Source of the DNA: a bacterium
Lineage (GTDB): Bacteria; Bacteroidota; Bacteroidia; Flavobacteriales_D; Crocinitomicaceae
DNA length: 48,396 nt
Reading direction: 5' to 3'
Assembly: GCA_024742305.1 (NCBI GenBank)
Contig: JANSYQ010000025.1
Coordinates: 1 to 48,396, forward strand
Part shown: piece by piece, positions 42,600 to 48,396 of the stretch
Layout: every line of letters starts with the position of its first letter
Position numbering within the stretch: position 1 is the first letter of the stretch
Notes under the pieces: model-generated
Database searches by the model: none
Told to the model about the DNA's origin: nothing
What the model saw: only the letters and a program-made list of their open reading frames with translations
Translations under genes and position numbers: made by a program

Positions 42600-42692
42600 C
42601 CTTTCACTTCCCTATAGGCAACACGCCTAACGGCTATTCACTCACTTCAAAGCTACAAGACACGATCTCAATTGTTTCTCTGTAGCTTTTTT
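42600..42692 (+). ncRNA. Candidate small RNA or 5' attenuator upstream of the hydrolase gene
   Basis: A -7-like element CAGATTTG (42590-42597) is followed by TACC, the same context as the TAGATTTG of the HMG-CoA reductase promoter. From about 42600 the sequence holds a perfect hairpin TAGGC-AACAC-GCCTA (42615-42629) and then a long terminator hairpin with a seven-T tail (42649-42692). There is no good reading frame in between. It may be an independent RNA of about 90 bases or an attenuator leader of the gene starting at 42745. It matches no RNA family I know. Confidence 0.35.
42649..42692 (+). terminator. Rho-independent terminator
   Basis: AAAGCTACA (42649-42657) pairs perfectly with TGTAGCTTT (42681-42689), and the T-run continues to 42693. 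The loop of 23 bases may fold further. It lies 52 bases before the hydrolase start codon and has no plus-strand gene directly upstream other than sppA, which ends 188 bases before. Confidence 0.75.
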
Positions 42693-42744
42693 TATTCCAC
42701 ACATTCCAAACTATCTGGTCCATCATCTTTTCTTACATTAGCGC

Positions 42745-43620
42745 ATGGTTCGATGGCTCTCTATACTTGTAACTATATTCGTTTTATCCGGCTGCGCATT
42801 CAATGGATTGTTCTTATTTCCGTATGAACTGAACGAGGATTCTACGTTTACGCAATATGATAATGAAGTTGGCGATTCATTACGATTGAACTTTAACGAA
42901 AACGCCGATCCCAACTTCTATTTCAATGATGGAGAATACCATCCCGGATACACCATTCGAAATACTTTTTTCGGTAGCGAAGGGCGAAATCTCAACGCGT
43001 GGATTATGGTTCCGGACTCTTCCAATGGAACTTCTCTATTCTTTCTTCATGGAAACGCTGGAAACATCGTATATCAGTATCAACTGGTGGAACCCTATCT
43101 TGAGAGGGGATACAAAGTCTTCCTTTTCGATTACAGTGAATTTGGTTTCTCAGAGGGGAAAGCAACACGAGGCAATGTATTAGAAGATGGTCGTCATGCC
43201 TATGAGTTTATGCGAAATCAACCTGAGTTTGATGGTGACAAATTCATCGTTTATGGTCAGTCTTTGGGTGGGCACCTTGCTGCTGTCTTGGGAACCGAAT
43301 TTCAAGAAGAAATTGATGGCGTTGTTATTGAAGGAGGATTTTCATCACACAAGGATATTGCCGCAGATCGAGTTCCAGTATTGGCGAGAATCTTCGTAAG
43401 AGAGATGTACTCCGGAAAAAAAGCGATACGTTCCTTAAAAAAGCCGCTACTCGTCGTTCATAGCATTAAGGATAAAACGGTCCCCTTCTCCAACGGGGCG
43501 GAAATGTATCGAAATGCAACTGGTCCGAAGTCGTTTTACGCCATTGATTCTTGTCATATCTGTGGGCCGCTTTACTATGCGGACAGCATTTCTTCTCGCA
43601 TGCAAAACATGCTGCAATAA
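42745..43620 (+). CDS. Lipoprotein alpha/beta hydrolase
   Basis: This 291-residue protein has a lipoprotein signal ending in the lipobox LSGC (Cys17), so it is expected to be anchored to the inner or outer membrane. The alpha/beta-hydrolase triad can be placed: nucleophile Ser173 in GQSLGG, acid Asp243 in IKDKTVPF and base His271 in DSCHICGP. FFLHGNAGN (99-107) supplies the oxyanion loop and resembles the ABHD13/YfhR-like group. It is probably a serine esterase or peptidase; the substrate is unknown. The gene starts 52 bases after a terminator-like hairpin and ends at a bidirectional terminator. Confidence 0.87.
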   Translation: MVRWLSILVTIFVLSGCAFNGLFLFPYELNEDSTFTQYDNEVGDSLRLNFNENADPNFYFNDGEYHPGYTIRNTFFGSEGRNLNAWIMVPDSSNGTSLFFLHGNAGNIVYQYQLVEPYLERGYKVFLFDYSEFGFSEGKATRGNVLEDGRHAYEFMRNQPEFDGDKFIVYGQSLGGHLAAVLGTEFQEEIDGVVIEGGFSSHKDIAADRVPVLARIFVREMYSGKKAIRSLKKPLLVVHSIKDKTVPFSNGAEMYRNATGPKSFYAIDSCHICGPLYYADSISSRMQNMLQ

Positions 43621-43622
43621 AA

Positions 43623-43650
43623 AATCCCCCTAACCGAAGTCAGAGGGATT
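43623..43650. terminator. Bidirectional terminator shared by the hydrolase and first small paralog
   Basis: AATCCCCCT (43623-43631) pairs with AGAGGGATT (43642-43650) with one mismatch. It lies directly after the hydrolase stop and 21 bases past the end of the convergent small secreted-protein gene. It closely resembles the terminator at 44471-44496. Confidence 0.7.
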
Positions 43651-43671
43651 GTCTATTGTGAATTCAAGTTG

Positions 43672-43992
43672 TTATTCCTGAGTAAAGTTGAACTTGAAGT
43701 GGTACGTTTCATTTGGATCAGCGTTCGAAGTAATGAACATCTCCTCTAGCTCTTGCATCATCAAATCGGTAAGCTCTTTCTTCGATCCTTTCACGTTTAA
43801 AATTTCGATCTCTTGATTGACGATTTTGAACTTTACGATCACGTAGTGCTTCTTAGAACGCTCCAGTTGAATTCCGCTCAAATCAACTTTTACTTTTCGT
43901 TGAATCTCTTTCATCAACTTTGGATTTTCACCTGCGAATGAAGAACTCATTGTCAAAAATCCTACTACCAATGCTACAATTAACTTTTTCAT
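43672..43992 (-). CDS. Small secreted protein, paralog 1
   Basis: I do not recognise the family. The 106 residues comprise a signal peptide (MKKLIVALVVGFLTMSSSFA) and a mature domain of about 86 residues with a KEIQRK(V/I)KVDLSGIQLE opening, a beta-strand pair (YVIVKFKIVNQEIEILNVKG) and an acidic helix (LTDLMMQELEEMFI). It is about two thirds identical to the protein encoded at 44565-44885. It is expected to be periplasmic or surface-exposed. A promoter of the form TGTAAC-N17-GTCTTACG lies about 75 bases upstream, suggesting control by an alternative (ECF-type) sigma factor. It is expressed as a single gene. Confidence 0.75.
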   Translation of the reverse strand: MKKLIVALVVGFLTMSSSFAGENPKLMKEIQRKVKVDLSGIQLERSKKHYVIVKFKIVNQEIEILNVKGSKKELTDLMMQELEEMFITSNADPNETYHFKFNFTQE

Positions 43993-44064
43993 ATTTTCTT
44001 AATTTTTGCTCCTACTTTGAAGCTGGTTTTTCGTTTGTTTTGGTGAAACTTATCTGTTTCTGTT

Positions 44065-44095
44065 CGTAAGACTTTTTGGGGTACAAATTGTTACA
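44065..44095 (-). promoter_or_regulatory. ECF-type promoter of small paralog 1
   Basis: On the minus strand TGTAAC (44090-44095) and GTCTTACG (44065-44072) are separated by exactly 17 bases. The same pair with the same spacing precedes paralog 2. The GTC-containing -10 and AAC-containing -35 match the general ECF sigma pattern rather than TAnnTTTG. Confidence 0.6.
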
Positions 44096-44472
44096 CAGAA
44101 ATTTCATTTTTTTTGACAAAACTCACAGAACCCTTTAATAACAAGGGTTTCAATCGGTATGAAATTTTTATCTTTTTTCATTTTCGGACATTTTTTCCAG
44201 TGTTATGATGAGTGTTCTAATCGTGAATTGAGGTTATTATAGACACTAGACCCCTGCGCCAGCCAAAGGCATGGCTACGCCCAAAGACAAAAGACTCGCT
44301 CTTTCTTATCTCTTTAATATCTCTATTCCAATCACATCAAAATCGAACCTGTTCGATCCTTGGCGCCCTTGGCGGTTAAAAAAAGACTCTCGATCTTTCA
44401 CTTTACCTTTTCATCCTTGTCTTAGTAATCCTTTTTACCATAAAGCAGTTCTGTACACCATTAAACAAAAAA

Positions 44473-44496
44473 TCCCCCTGATCGAAACCAGGGGGA
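44473..44496. terminator. Terminator of small paralog 2
   Basis: TCCCCCTG (44473-44480) and CAGGGGGA (44489-44496) form a perfect 8-bp stem with an ATCGAAAC loop. An A-run lies on the left, giving a U-run for minus-strand transcripts. Sequence and shape parallel the terminator of paralog 1 at 43623-43650. Confidence 0.8.
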
Positions 44497-44564
44497 ACCA
44501 AACATTTAACTCAGAAACTGTCGTACCTGTCGGTAAAAACGAAGCCCTAAGGGGCAATTATCCT

Positions 44565-44885
44565 TTATTCCCGAGAAAAATTAAACTTGAACTGATAGAT
44601 TTTGCTTGGATCTGCATCAGAAGTGATAAACATTTCCTCTAGCTCGGTCAACATCAAGTCAGTTAGCTCTTCTTTCGACCCTTTTACGTTCAAAACTTCG
44701 ATTTCTTGATCAACAACTCTGAACTTGACTAGAACAAAATGTTCCTTCGATTTTTCCAATTGAATCCCACTGAGATCAACCTTGATTTTTCTTTGGATTT
44801 CCTTCACCAATTTCGGGTTTTCTCCCGCGAATGATGAACTGATTGATAACAACCCGACGAACAATGCTACAACTACTTTTTTCAT
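44565..44885 (-). CDS. Small secreted protein, paralog 2
   Basis: The 106 residues from ATG 44885 (signal peptide MKKVVVALFVGLLSISSSFA; an ATG three codons upstream is possible) have the same length and layout as paralog 1 at 43672-43992. The mature parts share GENPKLxKEIQRK, KVDLSGIQLE, LNVKGSK and LEEMFITS without gaps. The function is unknown. The promoter pair TGTAAC-N17-GTCTTACG lies about 75 bases upstream, and the gene is followed by the same type of C5/G5 terminator as its paralog. The whole transcription unit therefore appears duplicated, with the copies having diverged at about one third of positions. Confidence 0.75.
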   Translation of the reverse strand: MKKVVVALFVGLLSISSSFAGENPKLVKEIQRKIKVDLSGIQLEKSKEHFVLVKFRVVDQEIEVLNVKGSKEELTDLMLTELEEMFITSDADPSKIYQFKFNFSRE

Positions 44886-44958
44886 GTTTCTCAAATTTTC
44901 GTTCTTTGATGAAAGTCAACACTCTGCTGACATCCTTCGAAAGAATCATGTTTCTATC

Positions 44959-44989
44959 CGTAAGACTTTCAAGCACTTAAAATGTTACA
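44959..44989 (-). promoter_or_regulatory. ECF-type promoter of small paralog 2
   Basis: On the minus strand TGTAAC (44984-44989) and GTCTTACG (44959-44966) are separated by 17 bases, as for paralog 1. The distance to the start codon (about 75 bases) is also the same, while the spacer sequence differs, so the two boxes appear to be under selection. Confidence 0.6.
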
Positions 44990-45151
44990 CGACTTTTTTG
45001 TTTTGATGAGGAACGCACCATTTTCTCCACGAACGGCGAGGATTCGAGGACAAAAAAAAATTGAGTCGCATCCTCAAAACTGAATTGCGGAAATCGCAAA
45101 TCGAGAAAAGTTAGCTGCGATATTCAGTCTCAACAACCAAATCAACGCCCC

Positions 45152-45159
45152 TAGATTTG
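45152..45159 (+). promoter_or_regulatory. -7 promoter element of the HMG-CoA reductase operon
   Basis: TAGATTTG matches TAnnTTTG, 66 bases before the ATG at 45226. It overlaps the inverted repeat TTTGT-ACC-ACAAA, which could be an operator. Confidence 0.45.
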
Positions 45160-45225
45160 TACCACAAATGAGTACTAATTTTTTAATAGATACATTTAAG
45201 AACTACAATCGAGAAATTCTACGCT

Positions 45226-46500
45226 ATGGCTAAATCAATATCATACATCAATAACGTATTGCACGAGAGGGAAAAAGTGGAAACCATTGAAGCACTTTCC
45301 AAAAACTTAAATCCTCTTACCAAAGATGAAATCGCCGCCTTGGATCACAATGGTTACAACACCGGGTCAGATGCTGAGGCAACGAAAGAGCGACAAACCT
45401 TTCTGCAAGAAAAAGACAAAAGCACTGCGGCGATCAACGGGTTCACTACAGACATCGACGGTGATAAACTAAAAGGAAATATTGAAAACTTTATCGGAAT
45501 GGCGCAAATTCCTATTGGACTCGCCGGACCTTTATACATCAATGGTAAAGACGCACGTGGCGATTTCTACATTCCATTGGCAACAACGGAAGGAGCTCTT
45601 GTAGCTTCGTACAACCGCGGGATGAAAGCATGTCGACTAAGTGGTGGAATTACATCCGTTTGTTTGGTCGAAGGCGTTCAACGAAGTCCGTTTTTCAAAT
45701 TTCGAAACATTGGAGAAGTTGGACTATTCATCAAATGGATTCACGACAACACAGAGAACATCAAAAAAGTGGTTTCCGAAACCAGTCGTTTTGCACGCTT
45801 GAATGAAGTCAATTCGAATATTGAAGGAAACAGTGTCATTGTGACCTTCGAATTTTATACGGGAGATGCAGCCGGGCAAAACATGGTCACCATTTGTACC
45901 GACAGAATCTGCCGCTACATCTTTAAAAACTTCGACATAAGACCCGTTGAGTGGTACATTGAGAGCAATTACTCAGGTGATAAAAAAGCGACGGCATTAT
46001 CCTTTTCAAATGTACGGGGAAAGAAAGTGGCCGCGGAAATCACGATTCCACGAAACATCGTTGCCGATGTATTGAAGACAACTCCCGAACAGATTGAAAA
46101 ATATTGGATCTCCTCAACGCTTGCTGTGACCCAAAGTGGTTCTATTGGCGCTCAAGGACACGTTGCAAATGGACTCACAGCCTTATTTATCGCATGTGGA
46201 CAAGACGTAGCGTGTATATCGGAATCCTCCGTTGGAGTGACAAGAATGCAGGTGACGGAAGATGGCGATTTATACGTAGCACTGACTTTGCCTTCGCTAA
46301 TCGTAGGGACCGTAGGAGGCGGAACCAACCTTCCTACACAAAAGGAATGCCTCGAAATGATTGACTGTCATGGAGTAGGCAAAGCGAGAAAGTTTGCAGA
46401 AGTATGTTGTGCCGTGGCATTGGCGGGAGAATTATCCATTGCAGCAGCGATGTCTGTGGATCACTTCACAACCGCACACGAAAAGTTAGGACGTAAATAA
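45226..46500 (+). CDS. Hydroxymethylglutaryl-CoA reductase
   Basis: Reduces HMG-CoA to mevalonate, the committing step of the mevalonate route to isoprenoids. It has 424 residues. Family motifs are complete: ENFIGMAQIPIGLAGP (87-102), TTEGALVAS with catalytic Glu122, DAAGQNM with Asp214, SGDKKA with the catalytic Lys253/254, GTVGGGTNLPTQ (361-372) and the C-terminal catalytic His418 in TTAHEKLGR. The segment GTVGGGT and the overall length look closer to class I (biosynthetic) enzymes, though the class is inferred. It is followed one base later by a UbiA-family gene, then a PEP-synthase-like gene, so the operon links mevalonate synthesis to a prenyl-transfer step. Confidence 0.93.
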   Translation: MAKSISYINNVLHEREKVETIEALSKNLNPLTKDEIAALDHNGYNTGSDAEATKERQTFLQEKDKSTAAINGFTTDIDGDKLKGNIENFIGMAQIPIGLAGPLYINGKDARGDFYIPLATTEGALVASYNRGMKACRLSGGITSVCLVEGVQRSPFFKFRNIGEVGLFIKWIHDNTENIKKVVSETSRFARLNEVNSNIEGNSVIVTFEFYTGDAAGQNMVTICTDRICRYIFKNFDIRPVEWYIESNYSGDKKATALSFSNVRGKKVAAEITIPRNIVADVLKTTPEQIEKYWISSTLAVTQSGSIGAQGHVANGLTALFIACGQDVACISESSVGVTRMQVTEDGDLYVALTLPSLIVGTVGGGTNLPTQKECLEMIDCHGVGKARKFAEVCCAVALAGELSIAAAMSVDHFTTAHEKLGRK

Positions 46501-46501
46501 G

Positions 46502-47434
46502 ATGGACCCAAATCAACAATCTTTTTTCAAACGGTTCTTGACCTATCAGAAAGAACGCTTTCCGTTCCTTGCTCACGGAGTAATGATCAGTGCGTTTACC
46601 TTTTCTGCTGTTTCGTATTCACGCATTTGCAGAGGTCAGGAAGGGTTTATCGGAATTGGTGACTTCCTCATTGGGGTTTTCGCCACCATTACATTGTTCT
46701 TTCTCGTTCGCATTTTCGATGAGTTTAAGGACAAAGAAGACGATGCCAAGTACCGATCTTATTTGCCGGTTCCAAGAGGACTCATCTCCTTGAAAGAATT
46801 GAAAACAGTAGGTTGGATTGTTGGACTCACGCAGATTGCCGTCATTGCCATCTTTCAATTAGAGATGTTGTATCTCTACGGAATTGTTCTCGGCTATCTA
46901 TTGCTAATGGGGGTTGAGTTTTTCGTTCCCGAATGGTTGAAAAAGAGACAGATTCTCTACATCACATCTCACATGGTCATCATTCCACTCATTGATATTT
47001 ATGCTAGTGGTCTCGATTGGTTATTGGATGGAGACTCACCTCATTGGGGGCTTGCATGGTTCTTCGCCGTTTCCTACATGAACGGATTGGTACTGGAATT
47101 TGGACGTAAAATCCGAACTCCTGAAACGGAAGAAGAGGGCGTTGTCTCTTACACGAAAATGTACGGAACAAGAGGTGGCGTTATTATTTGGTTGATTTTG
47201 ATGTTCGTTACGCTTGGCTTGGCCATTGGTGCTACGCATTACGCAAATTACGGTTGGATCGCCTTCGCAATATTGGGCGCATGCTATTGTTTATGCGCAT
47301 TGCCGGGCATTCTCTTCTTAAACAACCCGACCAAAAAAAGATCAAAATACATTGAGTACGCCTCGGCAGGATGGACGGCTCTCATGTACTTATCGTTAGG
47401 AGGAATTCCTATGCTAACTGCACTTTTATCATGA
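46502..47434 (+). CDS. UbiA-family membrane prenyltransferase
   Basis: This 310-residue protein has about eight or nine transmembrane helices. The first Asp-rich motif reads RIFDEFKDKEDD (70-81) followed by LPVPRG (88-93), which fits the RxxDExKDxxxD type of UbiA homologues rather than the NDxxDxxxD of UbiA/MenA. A second polar motif, EFGRKIRTPETE (199-210), corresponds to the second diphosphate/Mg site. It would transfer a prenyl chain to an unknown acceptor in the membrane. It lies 1 base after HMG-CoA reductase, and its stop overlaps the next gene by four bases (ATGA). The acceptor cannot be inferred. Confidence 0.82.
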   Translation: MDPNQQSFFKRFLTYQKERFPFLAHGVMISAFTFSAVSYSRICRGQEGFIGIGDFLIGVFATITLFFLVRIFDEFKDKEDDAKYRSYLPVPRGLISLKELKTVGWIVGLTQIAVIAIFQLEMLYLYGIVLGYLLLMGVEFFVPEWLKKRQILYITSHMVIIPLIDIYASGLDWLLDGDSPHWGLAWFFAVSYMNGLVLEFGRKIRTPETEEEGVVSYTKMYGTRGGVIIWLILMFVTLGLAIGATHYANYGWIAFAILGACYCLCALPGILFLNNPTKKRSKYIEYASAGWTALMYLSLGGIPMLTALLS

Positions 47435-48396
47435 AAACACTCATTACTCATAAGAACAGAGTTCTCGAAGGAATTGGCGGTAAAGCGCGGAATTTGTTCG
47501 AACTAAACGATCAAGGTATTGCCGTACCGAAGTGGTGCGTCATACCGGAGTCAGTTATACTGAAGCAATTTTCTCAACCCAAAGAGCTAGAAGCATCCAA
47601 GGAGGAAGTTATGAAGGCTACGGTTCCAAACGCAATTTTAGAGGAAATCAAAGATTGGTTTGGAGAAGGCGCTGAAACCAAAAGTTATGCGGTTCGCTCC
47701 TCTGCCATCGATGAAGACGGCGCCCAATTTTCTTTTGCGGGACAATTCGAAACCTTCTTGCACGTTCCTTTCAACGAGTTGGAGGCGCATATTACAAAAA
47801 TATGGCAGTCAACATTTGCAGATCGTGTCATTACCTACCGTCAAAAAAATGATCTTCCTCTTAATTTCGGTATCGGTGTAGTAGTTCAAGAAATGGTAGA
47901 ACCCGAAGTGGCTGGCGTTGCTTTTGGATTGAATCCAGTTTCAGGAAACACCGAAGAAAAGGTCGTATCTGCAGTCTATGGGTTGGGCGAGGGATTGGTC
48001 TCAGGAGAATTGAACGCCGATACATTTCACGTTACTTCCGAGTCCATTGTATCCTCGCTCGCGACAAAAACACACAAGATGGTTCGATCGCAAAGTGGAA
48101 CTGGAGTGACTATGGTAGAAGTTTCCGAAGAGAACCAAGACAAACCCAGTTTGAATGAAACGCAATTGCGCGAAATAGAACGCATTCTGGATCAATTACA
48201 TGCACATTTAAAAGGACCTCAAGATATAGAGTTTGCCGTTCTCGACTCAAAAGTCTACCTCCTACAGACAAGACCCGTTACCGCTGCTGGAAAACAACCC
48301 GAGGGCGAGTACATTCTTTGGGACAACAGTAATATAATTGAGTCGTACCCGGGAATTACAACTCCCCTTACCTATTCCTTCATCTTGAAGATGTAC
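47431..48396 (+). CDS. PEP synthase / PEP-utilising enzyme-like protein (3' end outside window)
   Basis: The frame is open to the right edge, giving the first 322 residues. The opening IGGKARNLFELNDQGIAVPKW is the start of the PEP/pyruvate-dikinase ATP-grasp domain. YAVRSSAIDED (86-96) contains the conserved ATP-binding Arg, MVEPEVAGVAFGLNP follows, and LQTRPVT (278-284) closes the domain. The missing part should carry the mobile phospho-His domain and, if present, a PEP-binding domain. PEP synthase, a rifampin-phosphotransferase-like enzyme, or a dedicated phosphotransferase for a prenylated product all remain possible. It starts at ATG 47431, overlapping the UbiA stop by four bases, so it is tightly coupled to that gene. 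Confidence 0.88.
   Translation, partial: MKTLITHKNRVLEGIGGKARNLFELNDQGIAVPKWCVIPESVILKQFSQPKELEASKEEVMKATVPNAILEEIKDWFGEGAETKSYAVRSSAIDEDGAQFSFAGQFETFLHVPFNELEAHITKIWQSTFADRVITYRQKNDLPLNFGIGVVVQEMVEPEVAGVAFGLNPVSGNTEEKVVSAVYGLGEGLVSGELNADTFHVTSESIVSSLATKTHKMVRSQSGTGVTMVEVSEENQDKPSLNETQLREIERILDQLHAHLKGPQDIEFAVLDSKVYLLQTRPVTAAGKQPEGEYILWDNSNIIESYPGITTPLTYSFILKMY

Larger units (their letters stand above)
43993..44564. other. Region between the two small paralogs, no gene supported
   Basis: These 572 bases hold the promoter of paralog 1 (44065-44095), a short hairpin AGCCA-AAGGCA-TGGCT (44258-44273), a repeat-like GC-rich segment CCTTGGCGCCCTTGGCGG (44358-44375) followed by an A-run, and the terminator of paralog 2 (44473-44496). 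A 123-codon plus-strand frame at 44271-44642 crosses the terminator and runs into the antisense of paralog 2, so I do not call it. Confidence 0.5.
44895..45225. other. Divergent regulatory region between paralog 2 and the HMG-CoA reductase operon
   Basis: These 331 bases contain the ECF-type promoter of paralog 2 (44959-44989), a perfect hairpin TTGCG-GAAAT-CGCAA (45085-45099), and a TAnnTTTG promoter for the HMG-CoA reductase gene (45152-45159) overlapping the inverted repeat TTTGT-ACC-ACAAA (45156-45168). I see no gene in it. Confidence 0.55.

Noticed and set aside
44271-44642. 123-codon plus-strand frame between the two small paralogs
   Set aside because: It passes through the terminator of paralog 2 and continues antisense to its coding region. 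Its composition looks like translated intergenic sequence.
1-48396. CRISPR array, tRNA or rRNA genes, insertion sequences, prophage
   Set aside because: No regularly spaced repeats, cloverleaf-like T-arm/CCA patterns, rRNA landmarks, transposase motifs or phage structural genes were seen by eye. Short tRNAs could be missed without a scanning tool.

Overview
The window is about 48 kb of an ordinary-looking chromosome from a member of the Bacteroidota, most likely the order Flavobacteriales. The evidence is as follows. Five secreted proteins have, or may have, the C-terminal sorting domain of the type IX secretion system (T9SS). Promoters resemble the Bacteroidota -7 element TAnnTTTG, and Shine-Dalgarno sites are mostly absent. 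A PafA-type alkaline phosphatase and a Tgt without its zinc cysteines are present. Gene density is high, with short operons on both strands. No rRNA, tRNA, CRISPR array, prophage or insertion sequence was recognised.

Layout. 1-3.7 kb: ftsH (5' end outside the window), a DUF2007 protein, cdsA and psd, which is membrane proteolysis plus phospholipid synthesis. 3.9-5.1 kb: a secreted protein and a small membrane-protein gene inside a cassette-like set of repeats. 5.1-9.9 kb: xth, a pirin-like protein with a Tat-like leader, a MutS2 protein and a YiaA-like membrane protein. 10-13.3 kb: an unknown helical-repeat protein, a small secreted protein and a HisKA_2 sensor kinase. 13.6-18.2 kb: lptF/lptG-type permease and tgt on the minus strand, divergent from a glycosyltransferase - ECF sigma factor - rsmG operon. 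18.4-19.4 kb: two unknown genes, then an intergenic region with DnaA-box-like sites. 19.6-25.5 kb: a complete RND efflux operon (adaptor, pump, TolC-like channel). 25.6-26.2 kb: a frameshifted 3-methyladenine DNA glycosylase.

26.3-29.6 kb: two T9SS-type secreted proteins facing each other across a shared terminator. 29.7-31.6 kb: an acyltransferase and a probable outer-membrane protein. 31.8-36.6 kb: pabB and tilS (+), pafA (-), miaE (+). 36.6-40.5 kb: a small secreted protein, a LamG protein and an M14 carboxypeptidase; the last two share an almost identical C-terminal sorting domain. 40.7-43.6 kb: sppA, a possible small RNA or attenuator, and a lipoprotein alpha/beta hydrolase. 43.7-44.9 kb: two paralogous small secreted proteins, each with a TGTAAC-N17-GTCTTACG promoter and a matching terminator. 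45.2-48.4 kb: HMG-CoA reductase, a UbiA-family membrane prenyltransferase and a PEP-synthase-like protein cut by the window end, which form one operon.

The features most worth a second look are the cassette-like element at 4.57-5.10 kb, the duplicated small secreted proteins with their shared ECF-type promoter, the HMGR-UbiA-PEP-synthase operon, the DnaA-box cluster near 19.5 kb, the duplicated T9SS sorting domain and the frameshifted glycosylase. No single locus clearly shows a wholly new system. All family names come from motif recognition by eye, without database searches.
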